In this document: positions 39,201 through 50,599 of the stretch, in pieces
How the letters are laid out: every line of letters begins with the position of its first letter
How positions within the stretch are numbered: the first letter of the stretch is position 1
Origin: Cymbidium sinense
Lineage: Eukaryota; Streptophyta; Magnoliopsida; Asparagales; Orchidaceae
Assembly (NCBI GenBank): GCA_021442155.1
Contig: CM038214.1
Span: 24,639,808-24,703,807, forward strand
Length of the DNA stretch: 64,000 bases
Reading direction: 5' to 3'
Notes under the pieces: model-generated
Database searches by the model: none
Seen by the model: the letters and a program-made list of their open reading frames with translations, nothing else
What the model was told of the DNA's origin: nothing
Made by a program: the position numbers and the translations under genes

Positions 39201-39810
39201 TTGAACAAATACATTGTTATGCATTTGGTTGAAGTATTAAAGGTGTCCATAAGAGAAGAAATAATATTTGATGAGAATTCCATGTCAAGGACATGGGAGA
39301 TCCACTAGGGATCACACATGCATTGGACATGTGAGGGGTCTATGTCGAAATAGAAGAAAAAATCTACTGGGATAAGGTTTAAATTTTGATTTAATTATAT
39401 AATTTATGGAAAAAGATCTACTAAGGATAAGAATCTATAATCCACGGGATTAAGATTAAATTGACTTTAATTTTGTTTTAATTGATGTGGAGGCATATGC
39501 TAGAGATATGGGCTCGAGTCCATTTGGATTGGGTATATGAACCTTCCATTGTAGTGAGAAGGCTATTGGGATTAGGATTTGAGTTTGATTTCATAGATTT
39601 GTTTGGGGATGTATCCAAGGTAAGAGTTTGGTTGGATTTTCTTGATTTATACTCTTCTGGGGGGTGTTGGTTTAATTTAGCTCCATTGGGGAGGTCATTT
39701 TTGAATTTGATTTATTTGGTTGACTTGTTTATATATGATTTGGGGCTCCACTAGAGAGAAGGGTGTGATTTAACTCAGAAAATCAAATTGGGTTTAATTT
39801 TATCTGAAGT
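39201..39810. other. Unclassified non-telomeric spacer
   Basis: AT-rich to mixed sequence with no recognisable domain. A 90-codon plus-strand frame (39,482-39,754) rich in L, F and D matches no family I know and sits beside retroelement debris. It may be the distal, non-coding part of the Ty3/gypsy relic to its right. Confidence 0.4.
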
Positions 39811-40660
39811 TAATGTATGGACCTTGTCGATGATGGACCCAATGAGAAGGGGCTATATCGCCTTGACCTACCAAAGGTTTACAAATCCAAAGGGATAGTC
39901 TACCGATATGGGGTAGAGCTAGCCAACCTGGGGTTGTCTTTCGGTGCAATAGTTGTGTAGGAAGAAGGCATTTACATCTTCTAAAGTGAGGAACAACCAC
40001 TAGGAGAGTCATTGGATGCAAACAAATAACCTGTACTCGAGTGAATGTCTGGGGACTTATGTCAACTCAAAAGTAGTCGGATTAATTTATCTTAAATTCA
40101 TGTGATTTGATATGGTTTTTTTTGGTTTAGTTTAATTTTGAATTGAGGCATATTCACTAGGGATGTGAGCTCTCAAATTTGATAGGTTTAATTTATGGAC
40201 ATGTCAATGTGAGATGGACCCTAAGAATAATGTATCGACTTGCCTATCTTAGATTTACAAACCCAAAGGATAGTCTATGTGGGTAGAGCTTGCCAACCTA
40301 AGTGGTTTTAGTGCAATGGTTATGCAAGAAGAAGGTGCAACATACATCTTCTAAAGCAAGGAACAACTGGTGACCTAGTACAACAAATCAAACTTGACTT
40401 AGGGAGACTATGAGTGAATACTTACTTATATCAACAAGAGTAGTCATGATTCCTATAGGAGTTTTGTTGACATTCTAAAGATAAGATGCCTTCTGAAAAG
40501 GTATCTCTATGGGTGTCCTCCTAATCCATAAGTGAATATATATTTTGTTTATATGTTTGTGGGACCCTATTGTGTACAGGGACCACACTAAGAAGGTGCT
40601 ATGTCACCTTAACTTATCTCAAGTTTACGACTGGCAAAATTTGCACATCCATAGATGGAT
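39811..40660. repeat. Tandem repeat of about 370-385 bp beyond the Ty3 integrase
   Basis: Three diverged copies begin near 39,813, 40,195 and 40,560. Copies 1 and 2 share TATGGAC, a GATGGACCC word, TTTACAAA.CCAAA, GATAGTCTA, GGTAGAGCT.GCCAACCT, GTGCAAT and CATCTTCTAAAG in the same order. Copy 3 keeps the GGACC, CACCTTAAC and AAGTTTACGA elements. In the orientation of the neighbouring Ty3/gypsy relic (minus strand) this lies downstream of the integrase. Tandem repeats in that place are known in some large plant Ty3 lineages such as Tat/Ogre. No coding sequence is seen. Confidence 0.7.
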
Positions 40661-40849
40661 TCTCCAACCACGTGGTGGTTACTAGGAAAGGGAACTTTCC
40701 AATTTGATAGTAACCTGTAGTGTCTAAATGGGGTCACAAAGGATGTTATCCAAATATAGTGCCCACAAGTAGGCATTATCCTGAGCCCTAGAAAGAAAGC
40801 CTATAAGTGCAAAGTGGCCAACTCAATAAGAAAGCATAGCAGACTTACC

Positions 40850-40960
40850 ATGAGTGGTGTATCCTAAGGTGTATGAGAACCAACTAACCTTAGTATCCAT
40901 AACATGAGTGGTGGATCCATCAAGATAGTGAGAACCAACCAACCTAAGGTGCCCATCGAG
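40850..40960. repeat. Short tandem duplication, unit about 54 bp
   Basis: Two copies starting with ATGAGTGGTG (about 40,850 and 40,904) each continue to GTGAGAACCAAC or ATGAGAACCAAC and then AACCT. They lie in the non-coding region between the 370-385-bp tandem repeats and the integrase remnant. Confidence 0.65.
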
Positions 40961-41899
40961 GTAACAATCAACTGGAAAGAAAGATGTAGGTTTACAACTT
41001 TCCAAGCGAAATGATCATCGGATAGTCATCAATGGGATAGATAATGACTACTTGGGGAGCCCCAAGGGAAGGACCCAAACTTGAAGTAGTAAGGAGGGAA
41101 AGCCACTTGGGGACTTATCCTAAACCTCAAATATACTCAACCCAATCAGTGCACGAAAGCTAATCCAAGAAGAAAGTGTAGCATAACACATCCTCTTAAA
41201 CTAAACCAACTTGAGGTAGCCTACACGAGTAAGCTCTACCAAACTAACAAGGCTTTCACAGAGCAATGGCCAAGTAAGGAAGGAAAGCATAACAAACTTA
41301 CATCCCAAAGAAAGAAGACCACTAGGGTAATAACACTAGGTGGCACGTTAGCCCACCCTAGAGCCTACTAAGTGAGTACCATGGGACTTATCTCAACTTA
41401 AAAGTGAGATAAAGATATGTTTGTGTGTAGTTTGTGTTTGGTCAATGAAGGATGGACTCGTTCCCACCTACCCTAAACACATCATGGATTCACAAATAAG
41501 AATACTTTCAACATGGAAGAGATTGAATTTGAAATGGAATTTTCATTGATGATAATTATTTTAAACATAATTTATAATATTTCTTTATGTAGAGCCTATT
41601 GATTGGAAGGATTGGGTGCTTTCCCTTATGATTAATAAGCTGATAAGATCCTTTTTGGTAGGCCTTCTCTATGGCAAAAGGGCCTTCCCAAGTGGGTCAA
41701 ACATGTCTCCCATCTTACGATGGGCAACAATCACTCCTTAGAATTAAAATATGCTCTCCTACATGATCTAAAAAGGACCAACTTATTATGAGCTTGAATC
41801 ATTTTAGCTTTGTACAACTTGAGGTTTTAGCATGCCCAGCAAGTGCTATCCTCCAAACCTTCAAGCTTTTCTAACCGAACTTGGCATTCTTCTTTATGT

Positions 41900-42600
41900 G
41901 ATCTTACTGCTAGCTATCCTTAGTGATGGGAGTTGGACATCTAATGGTAGAATGACTTAGGACCCATACACTAAGGAGAAAAGAGGACTAAGTTGGAGTT
42001 CTATATGGCGAGAGGCACAAGGCTTCAACTAACTACTCATGCCACTATCACTTATGTTGTGAGTATCTTCTTCAATAGATGAGAGTTTTGTTGAAGGCTT
42101 CTGCTAAGTCATTTGCCTTCAGGTAGTTATTGGTAGAATATCTCTAATCTATATTATGTCTTCAGGTAAAGTTATTGATCTCGATGCTCTTGAATGCAAT
42201 ACCATTATCAGATATAATTCATCGAGGCACTTCGAACCTATATATGATATGATTCCTTAAAAATTGAAGCACATATTGAGCTGTGACCTCTTTGAGTGGA
42301 ATCTCCTTTGCCCATTTGGAAAAGTAGAAGAATAAGATGAATCGATGACCCTTAGAAGAAGAGGATCAATTAGACCCACTATGTTGGTACCCAACACTGA
42401 ATGGCCATGAGGCCATGTAGATGTAGAATGGTTTGGTTGGTGACCACACCATGTATTTGACATTGGTGGTATCACCTAGTATCCATGCAATCTTTGATCA
42501 TCAATGACCGTAGTATTCTATTCTTGATCTTGGTTTTCATCTTCATCTGCATTGGTTAGCTCCACATAATCGAGTGTACCACATTCTTACGCTTCATGCT
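41900..42600 (-). pseudogene. Ty3/gypsy integrase remnant
   Basis: The minus strand gives a YYGH...KDCMD zinc-finger-like stretch and QIHG near 42.5 kb, then the start of the catalytic core (GTNIVGLIDP, with FPNGQR following), and further on SDNGIAFKSIEINNF near 42.2 kb. In intact integrases the first motif reads G-D/I-D-I-I-G-P with a catalytic D; here that D is N. The SDNG motif with the second D is intact. Frameshifts separate the segments, and the part after SDNG has several stops. The enzyme would have inserted element cDNA into the nuclear genome. Confidence 0.8.
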
Positions 42601-42999
42601 TGTCTAAATAATGTAACCACATATGATCAAACATCGCTACAAGACATCCACAAGAGCATAGAAAGTGCTCTCTACTTCATTTGATGGGCTTGAGACTTCT
42701 TTGAGGTAGTTTTTCTTTATTTAGGTAATCCATGAATGGTGGTTCCTCCAATCTAACTCCTCGCCCTTCTTTCAATGGCAACCTCTCCTTCAAGAGAGTA
42801 CTTTTGATGAATATCAATAAGGGATAAGACTATCTATTTTGGACCTTTATTGATATGGACTCATCCTGACATGCCAACTTTCGCAATCTTGGCTAAAGCA
42901 TACCCTATGGATTTCTCCTAAGAATCTTATAAATGGTAACCTCTAATTTGGGCCAAGAACTCCATGGTGTACTTATGGTGATGATGGAGCGGCTTTATA

Positions 43000-43401
43000 A
43001 CCTTATAGGACTAGTGATTTGGTTGATAACTAGCAAGAATCCTTGAAGATGTTGATGTTTTAGATGCTTAGAGTAATGGCTAACTCCATCGAAATTAAAG
43101 CCTCATATTTGGCTTCATTACAAGGATTGGACAAAAGATGAGAATCTCATCACATCAGAGTTAATAAAACTATTCCTACCCCTACCTTTCTTGGAATAGT
43201 AGATTATGGTTCTTCTCCTCTTTGAGAGGAAGCTGCACCATCAAAGTATATCTCACAATAGTGAATTATAGTATCCCCTAAGTTCATAATTTGTTCATCG
43301 GGGTGATCATCAATAAGTAGACAGTCAGCAGGAAGTGGGTGTGCTACTAAGAAATTTGCTAGCACTTGTCCTTTCACGGAGGGGTATGAAGGTAATGTCA
43401 A
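43000..43401 (-). pseudogene. Ty3/gypsy RNase H remnant
   Basis: The minus-strand frame at 43,204-43,401 reads VKGQVLANFLVAHPLPAD, then a DDHPDEQ segment and IYFDGAAS, a well-known stretch of plant Ty3 pol between RT/RNase H and the following RNase H domain. Downstream, out of frame, are NEAKYEALI (about 43.09 kb) and LVINQI (about 43.03 kb), which carry further conserved RNase H positions. A plus-strand frame of 80 codons across the same DNA is a shadow. Confidence 0.85.
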
Positions 43402-43699
43402 ACTACGAGAGGATCATGGACCATCGTGCCAACCATTCAGATAACATTGGCCGTGTAATGAGATACTATAGTGGATTGATCCTAGAGATTAGTTTTTACG
43501 AGAAAGCATGTAGTTATAGCTTTTGGGATGCAAAGATTAAAGCTAGAAATAATGCTTCTCAATGGGTGGATAATTAGCCTCAGTAGGGATTAGATGATGG
43601 CTAAGGTAGTAGAGTGTGTTTTCCTTCCCTTCATCATTGCCAACAAAATACCGGGAGTCATCTAACACAATAGTGTAAAGTATGAGTGACTTTTAGAGA

Positions 43700-44500
43700 T
43701 AGGTGCTAGAATCGACACATCATCGTAATGCTTGATGTCTTCAAGGCATGCTCACAATTGTCATCCCACTTGAACTTGACATCCTTTTGACAAGTGCCGA
43801 ATGGGACATCTTCTTGATAGGTTGATATAAAGCATCTTAGATATGCCAACCCTTGGAATGATTCTAAGTTGAGTTAAACTTTTAGGGGGGTGGCATTTCT
43901 AATATTGCCTTGATCTTCTCTAGATTGATTTTAATTCTCTTGTGTCAGACAACAAACCCAAGAAATTTTCCTGAAGCTACTCTGAATGCACACTTCACGG
44001 GGTTCATTTTGAGGTTAAATTATCTTAACTAATCAAAAACTACTCTCAATTCAAATAGATTGTTTTTCTTTTCTCAACTTTTGACCATGAGATCATTGAC
44101 ATAGCACTCGACTTGATGATGAATGAGTTCATTGAAGATTTTAGTCATTGCCCGCTATGTAGACATTTTAAGGTTGAAAGGCATGACCTTATAGTAATAA
44201 ATTCTACGGGGTTCTAAAAGAATGTTTCTATCATCTCCATCTTTAATTGGTTATATCCATATGATCCATCTATGAAAGAGAAAACTACATGAGATGAGGT
44301 AATGTCCATCATCAATTTCATGATTGGTAGTAGAAATTCTTCTTTTGGACATGCCTTATTTAAATCCTAACATCGATGCATAAGAATTTGGCCAATCTTT
44401 TCTTCATTAGATGATGTCGACTAACCAAGTAGGGTATTTCTTTTTCGATGAAGCAAGCATCGACGCTTGACTTCATAAATGAACTATTATTCTATGTCTA
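43700..44500 (-). pseudogene. Ty3/gypsy reverse transcriptase remnant
   Basis: Motifs on the minus strand in order are KYPTWLVDII (near 44.43 kb), YYYKVMPFNLKMS (near 44.2 kb), CYVNDLMVKS (44,092-44,103 encodes YVND), then MNPVKCAFRVASGKFLGFVV (about 44.0-43.9 kb) and a QGLAYLRCFIS segment (about 43.85 kb). The catalytic YVDD is changed to YVND. Stops and small indels break the frame in several places. In an active element this enzyme copies the RNA genome in cytoplasmic particles. Confidence 0.85.
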
Positions 44501-45661
44501 TTCACATGCATCTAGGAGCTTGCTTGATAGGTTAGTAGGCTCTATTACTAGTTTATGGGCCACTGTAGAGCCAATGCATGTATCTCTTCATAACTCCATG
44601 CAAAGCAGTCCTTAAACTCAATCAATAGCCTAATTAAGTCATTCATTTCAATTTCATTCAATAAAAAAATAGATGTGTGTCAGGCGTGGATCTTCTTCAG
44701 TTCCTAAGTTAATTTCCTTGAGCTTGTTTATGGTTGACTTGATCTCTTCTTCAAACTCTGGTGGTGCATCTTTGACTTCAAAATCATTGATCATCTAAAG
44801 TTTCTAAGCACGCCTCACATATGAGTTAATGTGATTTGAAAAGGACCTATCAATTCCAAATGATCGGTGATGACTATTGCAATATCATCATCATGATTGA
44901 CCCACTGCATCAATCCTAGTCTTGGTCTTGATTGAGAGCTTTTGCATTTGTTCTTCCATATTCTTTTGAGTAGTCCGACTTATGCTTTGATGAAGTATGT
45001 GGATTAACCCTTTCTTTGCTAAATTATGAAAACAAGGCAAGTACAAATCAAAAGGTAATTCTTATTAAATTTTTATGAATCATCCTCAAGTTCTACATCA
45101 ACTTCTTGACTTTAGGATGATCTCGAAAGAACCTCTAAGTCTTCACACCTGGATGACTTAGGGGCTTCCTTAACTACCAAACCCTCAACTTTTGAGAGAA
45201 AGTGGGCTAGAGCTAAGGTTCCCAACCGATGCCTAACTATTTTACATATACTTGGATACACTTATGCTTTGCTTTAGAGCCGATCTTCATCACTATCTGC
45301 TCAAGTGTCACCTCCAAGGGAATCTACTATTGAGAAGAGTCGGTTAGTGCTAACCATATAAGACTCATCCTATGAACTAGATTCTAAGTCTATATGGATA
45401 GGTGTACTCTGGGACATATTCTATTAGGCCAATAAAGAGGTTTTCCACCCCTGACTGCCTCTAAACTAGCCTCTTCCTTCCTAGTGAGGTCGGTCGTCCC
45501 CCATATTTGAATGGAGTAACAACTGTGGGAGGAATCATTGTCTCTACTTCCTCCTCCATGTCTATTTTCGCTCCCTTTTATTTTTTTTCATTTTCTCTTT
45601 TCTTATCTTTTTGTTTTCTTCTTTCTAATTTCTTTTATTTTATTTTAAACTTTGACCAAGT

Positions 45662-45895
45662 TCACAAGAATATACTTGTTGATTTTGACAAAGGTAGTAA
45701 GTCGCATCCTCTTATATGCCGACCTCGTGAACTGTAAATGGCTAGAGATCTCCTTTGACATTGACAATCCCATCTCATGAACTTCATACACCGATGTAGA
45801 GAAGATGGAACTATGTTGCTCTCATGTATCCATGGTCTCCCAAGAAAGCATTGAAAGATGTATCCAAATCTATAATGTGAAACTTGGCTTTCCAA
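45662..45895 (-). pseudogene. Ty3/gypsy protease-RT linker fragment
   Basis: A 77-codon minus-strand frame contains CFLGRPWIHESNIVPSSLH, matching the conserved LLGRPWIH..GAVPSSLHQ segment downstream of the aspartic protease in plant Ty3/gypsy pol. The catalytic D(T/S)G motif itself is not seen. This sets the upstream limit of recognisable coding sequence in the element. Confidence 0.75.
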
Positions 45896-46024
45896 TCACT
45901 TATCTCCAAGGGCAACACTATGGATCCCGAGTCTGACCTGACTACTTTGCAAATTCAATCTTCCCATCTTAGACTTAGAGTCTTCTAGACACTAAGACTT
46001 CCCTATAAGACACTTCTAACAATA

Positions 46025-46800
46025 GGTAAACACTTAACCTAAGACTAAAGACTTAGAATGGTTAACCATAGGATTAGGTTATGCCTGTGGATTAGGATAA
46101 TCCACCTACCCTACAACCCAAATCCAATCCATGTTCACATTCTCAATCAAACCACAAGTTCAATTCAAACATCAAATTCAAATCCAAATCCAAACCCAAA
46201 TTCCAAAACCAAATGATTGAAGCCCATGATCAAATCCAAACTTGAAACCCTTCCTAAGCCATATGACCTATCCCATGGACTTAGCCAAATCTTAATCCAA
46301 AATCAATTGATTTTCTCATAATCAATTTATATCTTCAATCATCTTCCTAAATATAAATCAAATCTACATTCAAAGAATCAAAACTAAATCAAAATAATTC
46401 AAATTAAATCAGAACCTTCCTAAGCCATATGTCTTATCCCATGGACTTAGCCAAATCTTAATCCAAATCAAGTCAAACTCATTGATTTTCTCAAATCAAT
46501 CATTTTCAATTATCACAAATTTAAATGAAATATACATTTAAATCATCAAAACTAAATCAAACCAAATTAAAATTAAAACTAAGCACATGACCCAACTTCA
46601 TGGACTTAGTAAATTCCTTATTCCAAAACCCATTCAATTGATTTTCTCATGAATCAATCATTCATTCAATTATATTCACAAATATAAATGAAATCTACAA
46701 TCATCAAGCCAAACTAAAATCCACCCAAGTCAAACCCAACTAAACCCTTTTGACTTGAAATGTTCAAATGATCCAAAACCTATTTGAACCAATTTGATCT
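46025..46800. repeat. Left arm of an imperfect inverted repeat
   Basis: Segments of this arm match the reverse complement of 48,955-49,490 in the same nested order. The GGTTAACCATAGGATTAGG region near 46,060 matches 49,460-49,490, AAATGATTGAAGCCCATGATC near 46,211 (in broken form) matches about 49,330, and CTACAATCATC followed by CCAAGTCAAACCCAA near 46,700 matches about 49,040. Identity is patchy and the left arm is longer because of an internal tandem repeat. The arms may be terminal repeats of two retroelements in opposite directions. Confidence 0.7.
46250..46740. repeat. Tandem repeat of about 160-166 bp within the left inverted arm
   Basis: Three copies start at about 46,251, 46,417 and 46,577. 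The first two share TTCCTAAGCCATATG, then CTATCCCATGG or CTTATCCCATGG, CTTAGCCAAATCTTAATCC and AATTGATTTTCTC-type words. The third is more diverged but keeps CATGGACTTAG and CAATTGATTTTCTCATGAATC at matching spacing. Confidence 0.75.
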
Positions 46801-48954
46801 ATTTGAGCCAAGTTTGATCCTAACTAAGTTAGATTGAACATAAGAAAAACTCCAAATCAAATAAAAATTAATTCAATCACTAGAACAATTACAAATGCAT
46901 GTATTTTTTATTAAAATGAAGGATTACTAATAATTAAATACACACATGTATGTATGACATAAGTAAGTATGTGTCTATTAAACTAAAGTGATCAAATGAC
47001 CTCCTTAGTCTAGCTAAACCTCAGATTCCTAATGTCATATAATATTTTTACTTAGATAGATACACATGTATTCATAATTGGAGAATGAAAATCATGCAAA
47101 AAAAATGATATTTAATTTAATTGAATCATTTATGTATATGAATTAAAACCTCATCCAAATTCTAGAATTGAAATATGGAGAATGAAACAAATGGATATCA
47201 AAATCAAAGTATGTAATCAAATGACTTCCTTGGGGCTAACTAAAGCCAAGATTCCAAATTGTCGACTATACCCATTAACATTCACCTATAAATCAAAAAT
47301 GAATAAAAGGAAAAGCTCACTGTTCATTTAAGCTATAATCACATACATATCCTATGTATTTATAACTATCATTCCAAAGCATATATGTAACCATTCATTT
47401 CAAGCATTGGAAAATATGTTTGATTTAATAAATAATAGCCACATATTTTAATATAACCAACATGCAAGCTTGACATAAAGGAAAACCATTTGATTAAATT
47501 AATTTTGAAAAGATGAATGCCATTTTAAATGACATACATCATTTAACAAGATTAGAAAGAAATGAATAATCATAAACATGTGATTTCAAACAATTAAATT
47601 CATTCCTTGACAATCAAATAATGTTAAGACAACCAATTTAAGCATTAATTAACCCTTGCTAAAGGAAATTTCAAAATTGAGAAAAAAAATCATCAAATAA
47701 AAGAACTTAACCACTATGATTTTAAAATTACCTCATCAATGATTTTCTGGTGGTGATGATCCCCTCTGAGGATAAGAAGCTTAATGCCGCTATTACTCAT
47801 TTCAATAATCTATCCATCAATGGTCACACTTATTAGAATCCACTTGATTTTGATAGATTTTTCTCAAAACCAAGTGGGAATTTCCTTGGTTTGGGAGCTT
47901 TAGAAGACTAAAATGAGTGTGAGGTAGTGTTCTTGCCTCTCATTTCTTGTCCCCATGGACAAAATGACCCCATTCATGGTGATTATTAGCTCAAAGTGGG
48001 TGTCCTTGGATGATTTGGATTCTCCTGCCTTAATTTTTTGTCCAAGGCATGGGACGCTATGAAGGACAAGTGATGTCCTAGTGGAAGTGGAGGTCCTTCA
48101 TGCTAAGTCTTCCATGGGGGGAGGTGATTTCACCTCCCCATGAGTCATTCCACCCAACAACCTCATCATTGACAATGTTCTCCACCCATGGATGACTAAG
48201 TGGCCGGAAAAGAAATGTCTATTTACATCATGTTTTATCCAATGTGATACCTAAAATGGGTATAGTGGTCATTTAGCATTGAATTTGATTTAGGCTGATT
48301 TAAATGAGTAAAAGTGAGCTACAAATTCCATTTGGAGTTCATTTGGTTAGTTTCTCAATTTTACCCATCAATAAATGGATCAAAATGGGTTGACCAATTG
48401 GTCAAATTTCAAACCAAGGTTAGGTCAAGTTCATATGACTATTTGGAGAGCATTGCATACTTTGGTTGGATTTAATTTGATTTAATTTGGGTCAATTGAT
48501 AAAATTCAAATTGATCAAACCAAATTAAATCCAAATGCCCAAGTTGACCCAAATTGATATAAAGGGTCAACTTGGGTCAAGACAATTAGGCTAGGTTTGC
48601 CCAATTGAAGGTCAGTCATGTTTAAATGTTGATTTTGTGTTGATTTGAATCATTGGTTTCATTTAGCTTGTTGTAATTTGCTACTATTAATATAAAGCAA
48701 ATTGACTTGGTCAATGGCTAGGACTTGGTTTGACCATTATATCAATTGATCTTCCCAGGGTGATCAATAATCATGACATAAAGTTTGGATTAGCTTAATT
48801 CACTTTGATTTGGATTGAATTAGATTTTGGTGCATGTAGGCCAAATTGGCCACTTTTGGTCAAGTGAACTAATTGGATTTAGTTGGCCTGATTTTGGGTT
48901 GAGTTTGATTTAGTTGAGTTTATAAATAAATTTGATATTGATATATAAATTCAA
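46801..48954. other. Loop of the inverted repeat, no gene recognised
   Basis: This is about 2.1 kb of AT-rich, non-telomeric sequence. The part from 47,730 to 48,230 is less AT-rich and looks unique. From 48,240 to 48,950 there are many TTGGTCAA, GGGTCAATT and CAAATTGA words. No domain, RNA gene or terminal repeat can be named. Confidence 0.5.
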
Positions 48955-49490
48955 TTGTACATTTGGATTCAAATGAATTTTGGTTCATTTGAATATATTT
49001 TAAGTCAAATGGATTGGGTTTGACTTGGATTGATTTTGGTTTAGATGATTGTAGGTTTCATTTATATTTAATGATTGAAAAATTTGATTCAAAAGAAATT
49101 ATTTTTGGCTTGATTTAGATGGTTTCCAAGTAAGGAAATGTCTTAAATTTAAATTGGTTTTAATTGATTTTGGATTTATTTTGGCTATTTGAATTTATAT
49201 TTTATTTATAAGAAGATAATAAGGTACAATTTATTTATAAAAAAATCAATTGAGTTTGGATTGAATTATAAATTTTTAAGTTCTTGAAGGTTGATTAAAG
49301 TGCTAAATTTTCAATTTTATTGATCTTGGGTTTCAATCATTTGGAATTGAGTTTACTTATTTGGATTTGAAATTGAGTTTGAGGTGTTTGAAAATTTGAT
49401 TTGAATTGAATTTAAGAATGGGTACATATTGGGTTTCCATCATGATTTCTTAAGTCCCAAGGCATGGCTAATCCTATGATTAACACTTCA
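48955..49490. repeat. Right arm of the imperfect inverted repeat
   Basis: This is the inverted partner of 46,025-46,800: TTGGGTTTGACTTGG and GATGATTGTAGG near 49,010-49,050, CAATCATTTGGAATTGAG near 49,330 and CCTATGATTAACAC near 49,470 are reverse complements of left-arm segments with few changes. It lacks the 160-bp tandem array of the left arm. Confidence 0.7.
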
Positions 49491-49618
49491 AAGTCTACTA
49501 AATCAAGTGTTCTCTAATCTATGGAGTGTCTCATGACTAAATAAACCTTATTGTATAGAAGGTTCCTATCTAAGAAGAGGAGGTTGAGAACTCACTCCAA
49601 AAGTGAGGTCAATAGTCT

Positions 49619-49684
49619 TTACTTTTGATGAAATCAAAAAAGAAGAAATGTTAATGTGAATTTGTTCATGTTAAACAAAAAAAA
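49619..49684 (+). pseudogene. GR-RBP 3'-UTR tail at the edge of the foreign block
   Basis: The last 65 bp of the GR-RBP retrocopy are present: TTGATGAAATC, then AGAAGAAATGTTAATGTGAA and TTTGTTCATGTTAAAC, then an A run into CATAACCCCTAAACCC, with the same downstream variants as other copies (AACTAAATTTGAACCC). Upstream of it the sequence is non-telomeric. The border of the foreign 38.3-49.6-kb block thus falls inside a former GR-RBP copy. Confidence 0.85.
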
Positions 49685-49965
49685 CATAACCCCTAAACCC
49701 TAAACTAAATTTGAACCCTAAATAAAACCTAAACCCTAAACCCTAAACCCTAAAACCATAAAAAATCCTAAACCCTAAATAAACCCTAAACCCTAAACCA
49801 TAAACCATAAAGTAAATGCTAAACCCTAAAAAACCTAAAATAATAAACTAAAACCATAAACCCAAACCCTAAAATAAAACCTAAAATAAATTAAAACTAA
49901 AATAAACTAAAAAATAAAAATAAACTAAACTAAAAAAAAAATAAATAATAAAAAAGTTAACCTCA
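49685..49965. repeat. Short island of telomere-derived satellite
   Basis: CCCTAAA-like units grade into AATAAACTAAA-type units over about 280 bp between the GR-RBP tail and the LINE. It shows that the LINE and the 38.3-49.6-kb block are separate insertions into one satellite array. Confidence 0.9.
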
Positions 49966-50599
49966 TGCTTTGGATTCCCTTTTCCTTTATTTTGGTTTTC
50001 TAAATCAAGCTAATTGTTTATATGATTCTCATTGATTCTTTTAATCGATGGTGTTGTGTCTTACTTAGTGACATTTGTTTTCATTTTCATGATTCTAAAT
50101 GGATAGAAATATCTATATGGCATCAACTATTGTTTGGATCAAATCATAAGATGCATTGGTATATAGTTGTCTGTGAGTTCAGAACTTATTTTGACTTTTT
50201 TTATATGTCTGTGGTTAAGTGCTCTATGACATGGAAAAGTTTGTGCCATTAATTCACTTGTTAGAAAGTTTATTCATGTAATCAATTTAGAAAACATTCG
50301 CTTTTCATGGAAAACTTTTGGGTGCTTTTAGATTGGTTTAATTAATCACCACATTTTGATTTCTTAATAATGATTTATTACTCGTCATGTTTTTGCTATC
50401 ATTCTTATTTTGTTTTCAATCAAAAATATTTAATGAAATGGACTCATATTTGATATTAGGAAGAATCCCCAATCATTTTAGTTTGGATTTAATCATGAAT
50501 TCTTTTTACTATGCTTTATTTGTGGTTGTTGTAAATTGATCGTGCAATGACTATGAAATTAACCTTTGGATAGTAAATTAGACTTTACCAAGAAACATC

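Larger units (their letters stand above)
41600..45950 (-). mobile_element. Decayed Ty3/gypsy retrotransposon, pol region
   Basis: Read on the minus strand, the order is protease/linker (45.66-45.90 kb), reverse transcriptase (about 44.5-43.7 kb), RNase H (43.4-43.0 kb) and integrase (about 42.6-41.9 kb), the Ty3/gypsy order. Each part is recognisable by motif but broken by stops and frameshifts. No gag is recognisable upstream of the protease, where an AT-rich region with tandem and inverted repeats begins at about 46.0 kb. The RNase H part includes an FDGA segment and an NEAKYEALI segment typical of plant Ty3 elements that carry an extra RNase H; assignment to the Tat lineage is only a guess. 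Inactive. Confidence 0.85.

Noticed and set aside
39482..39754. 90-codon frame as a possible host gene
   Set aside because: No family resemblance, and surrounded by tandem repeats and retroelement remains. Kept only as part of an unclassified spacer.
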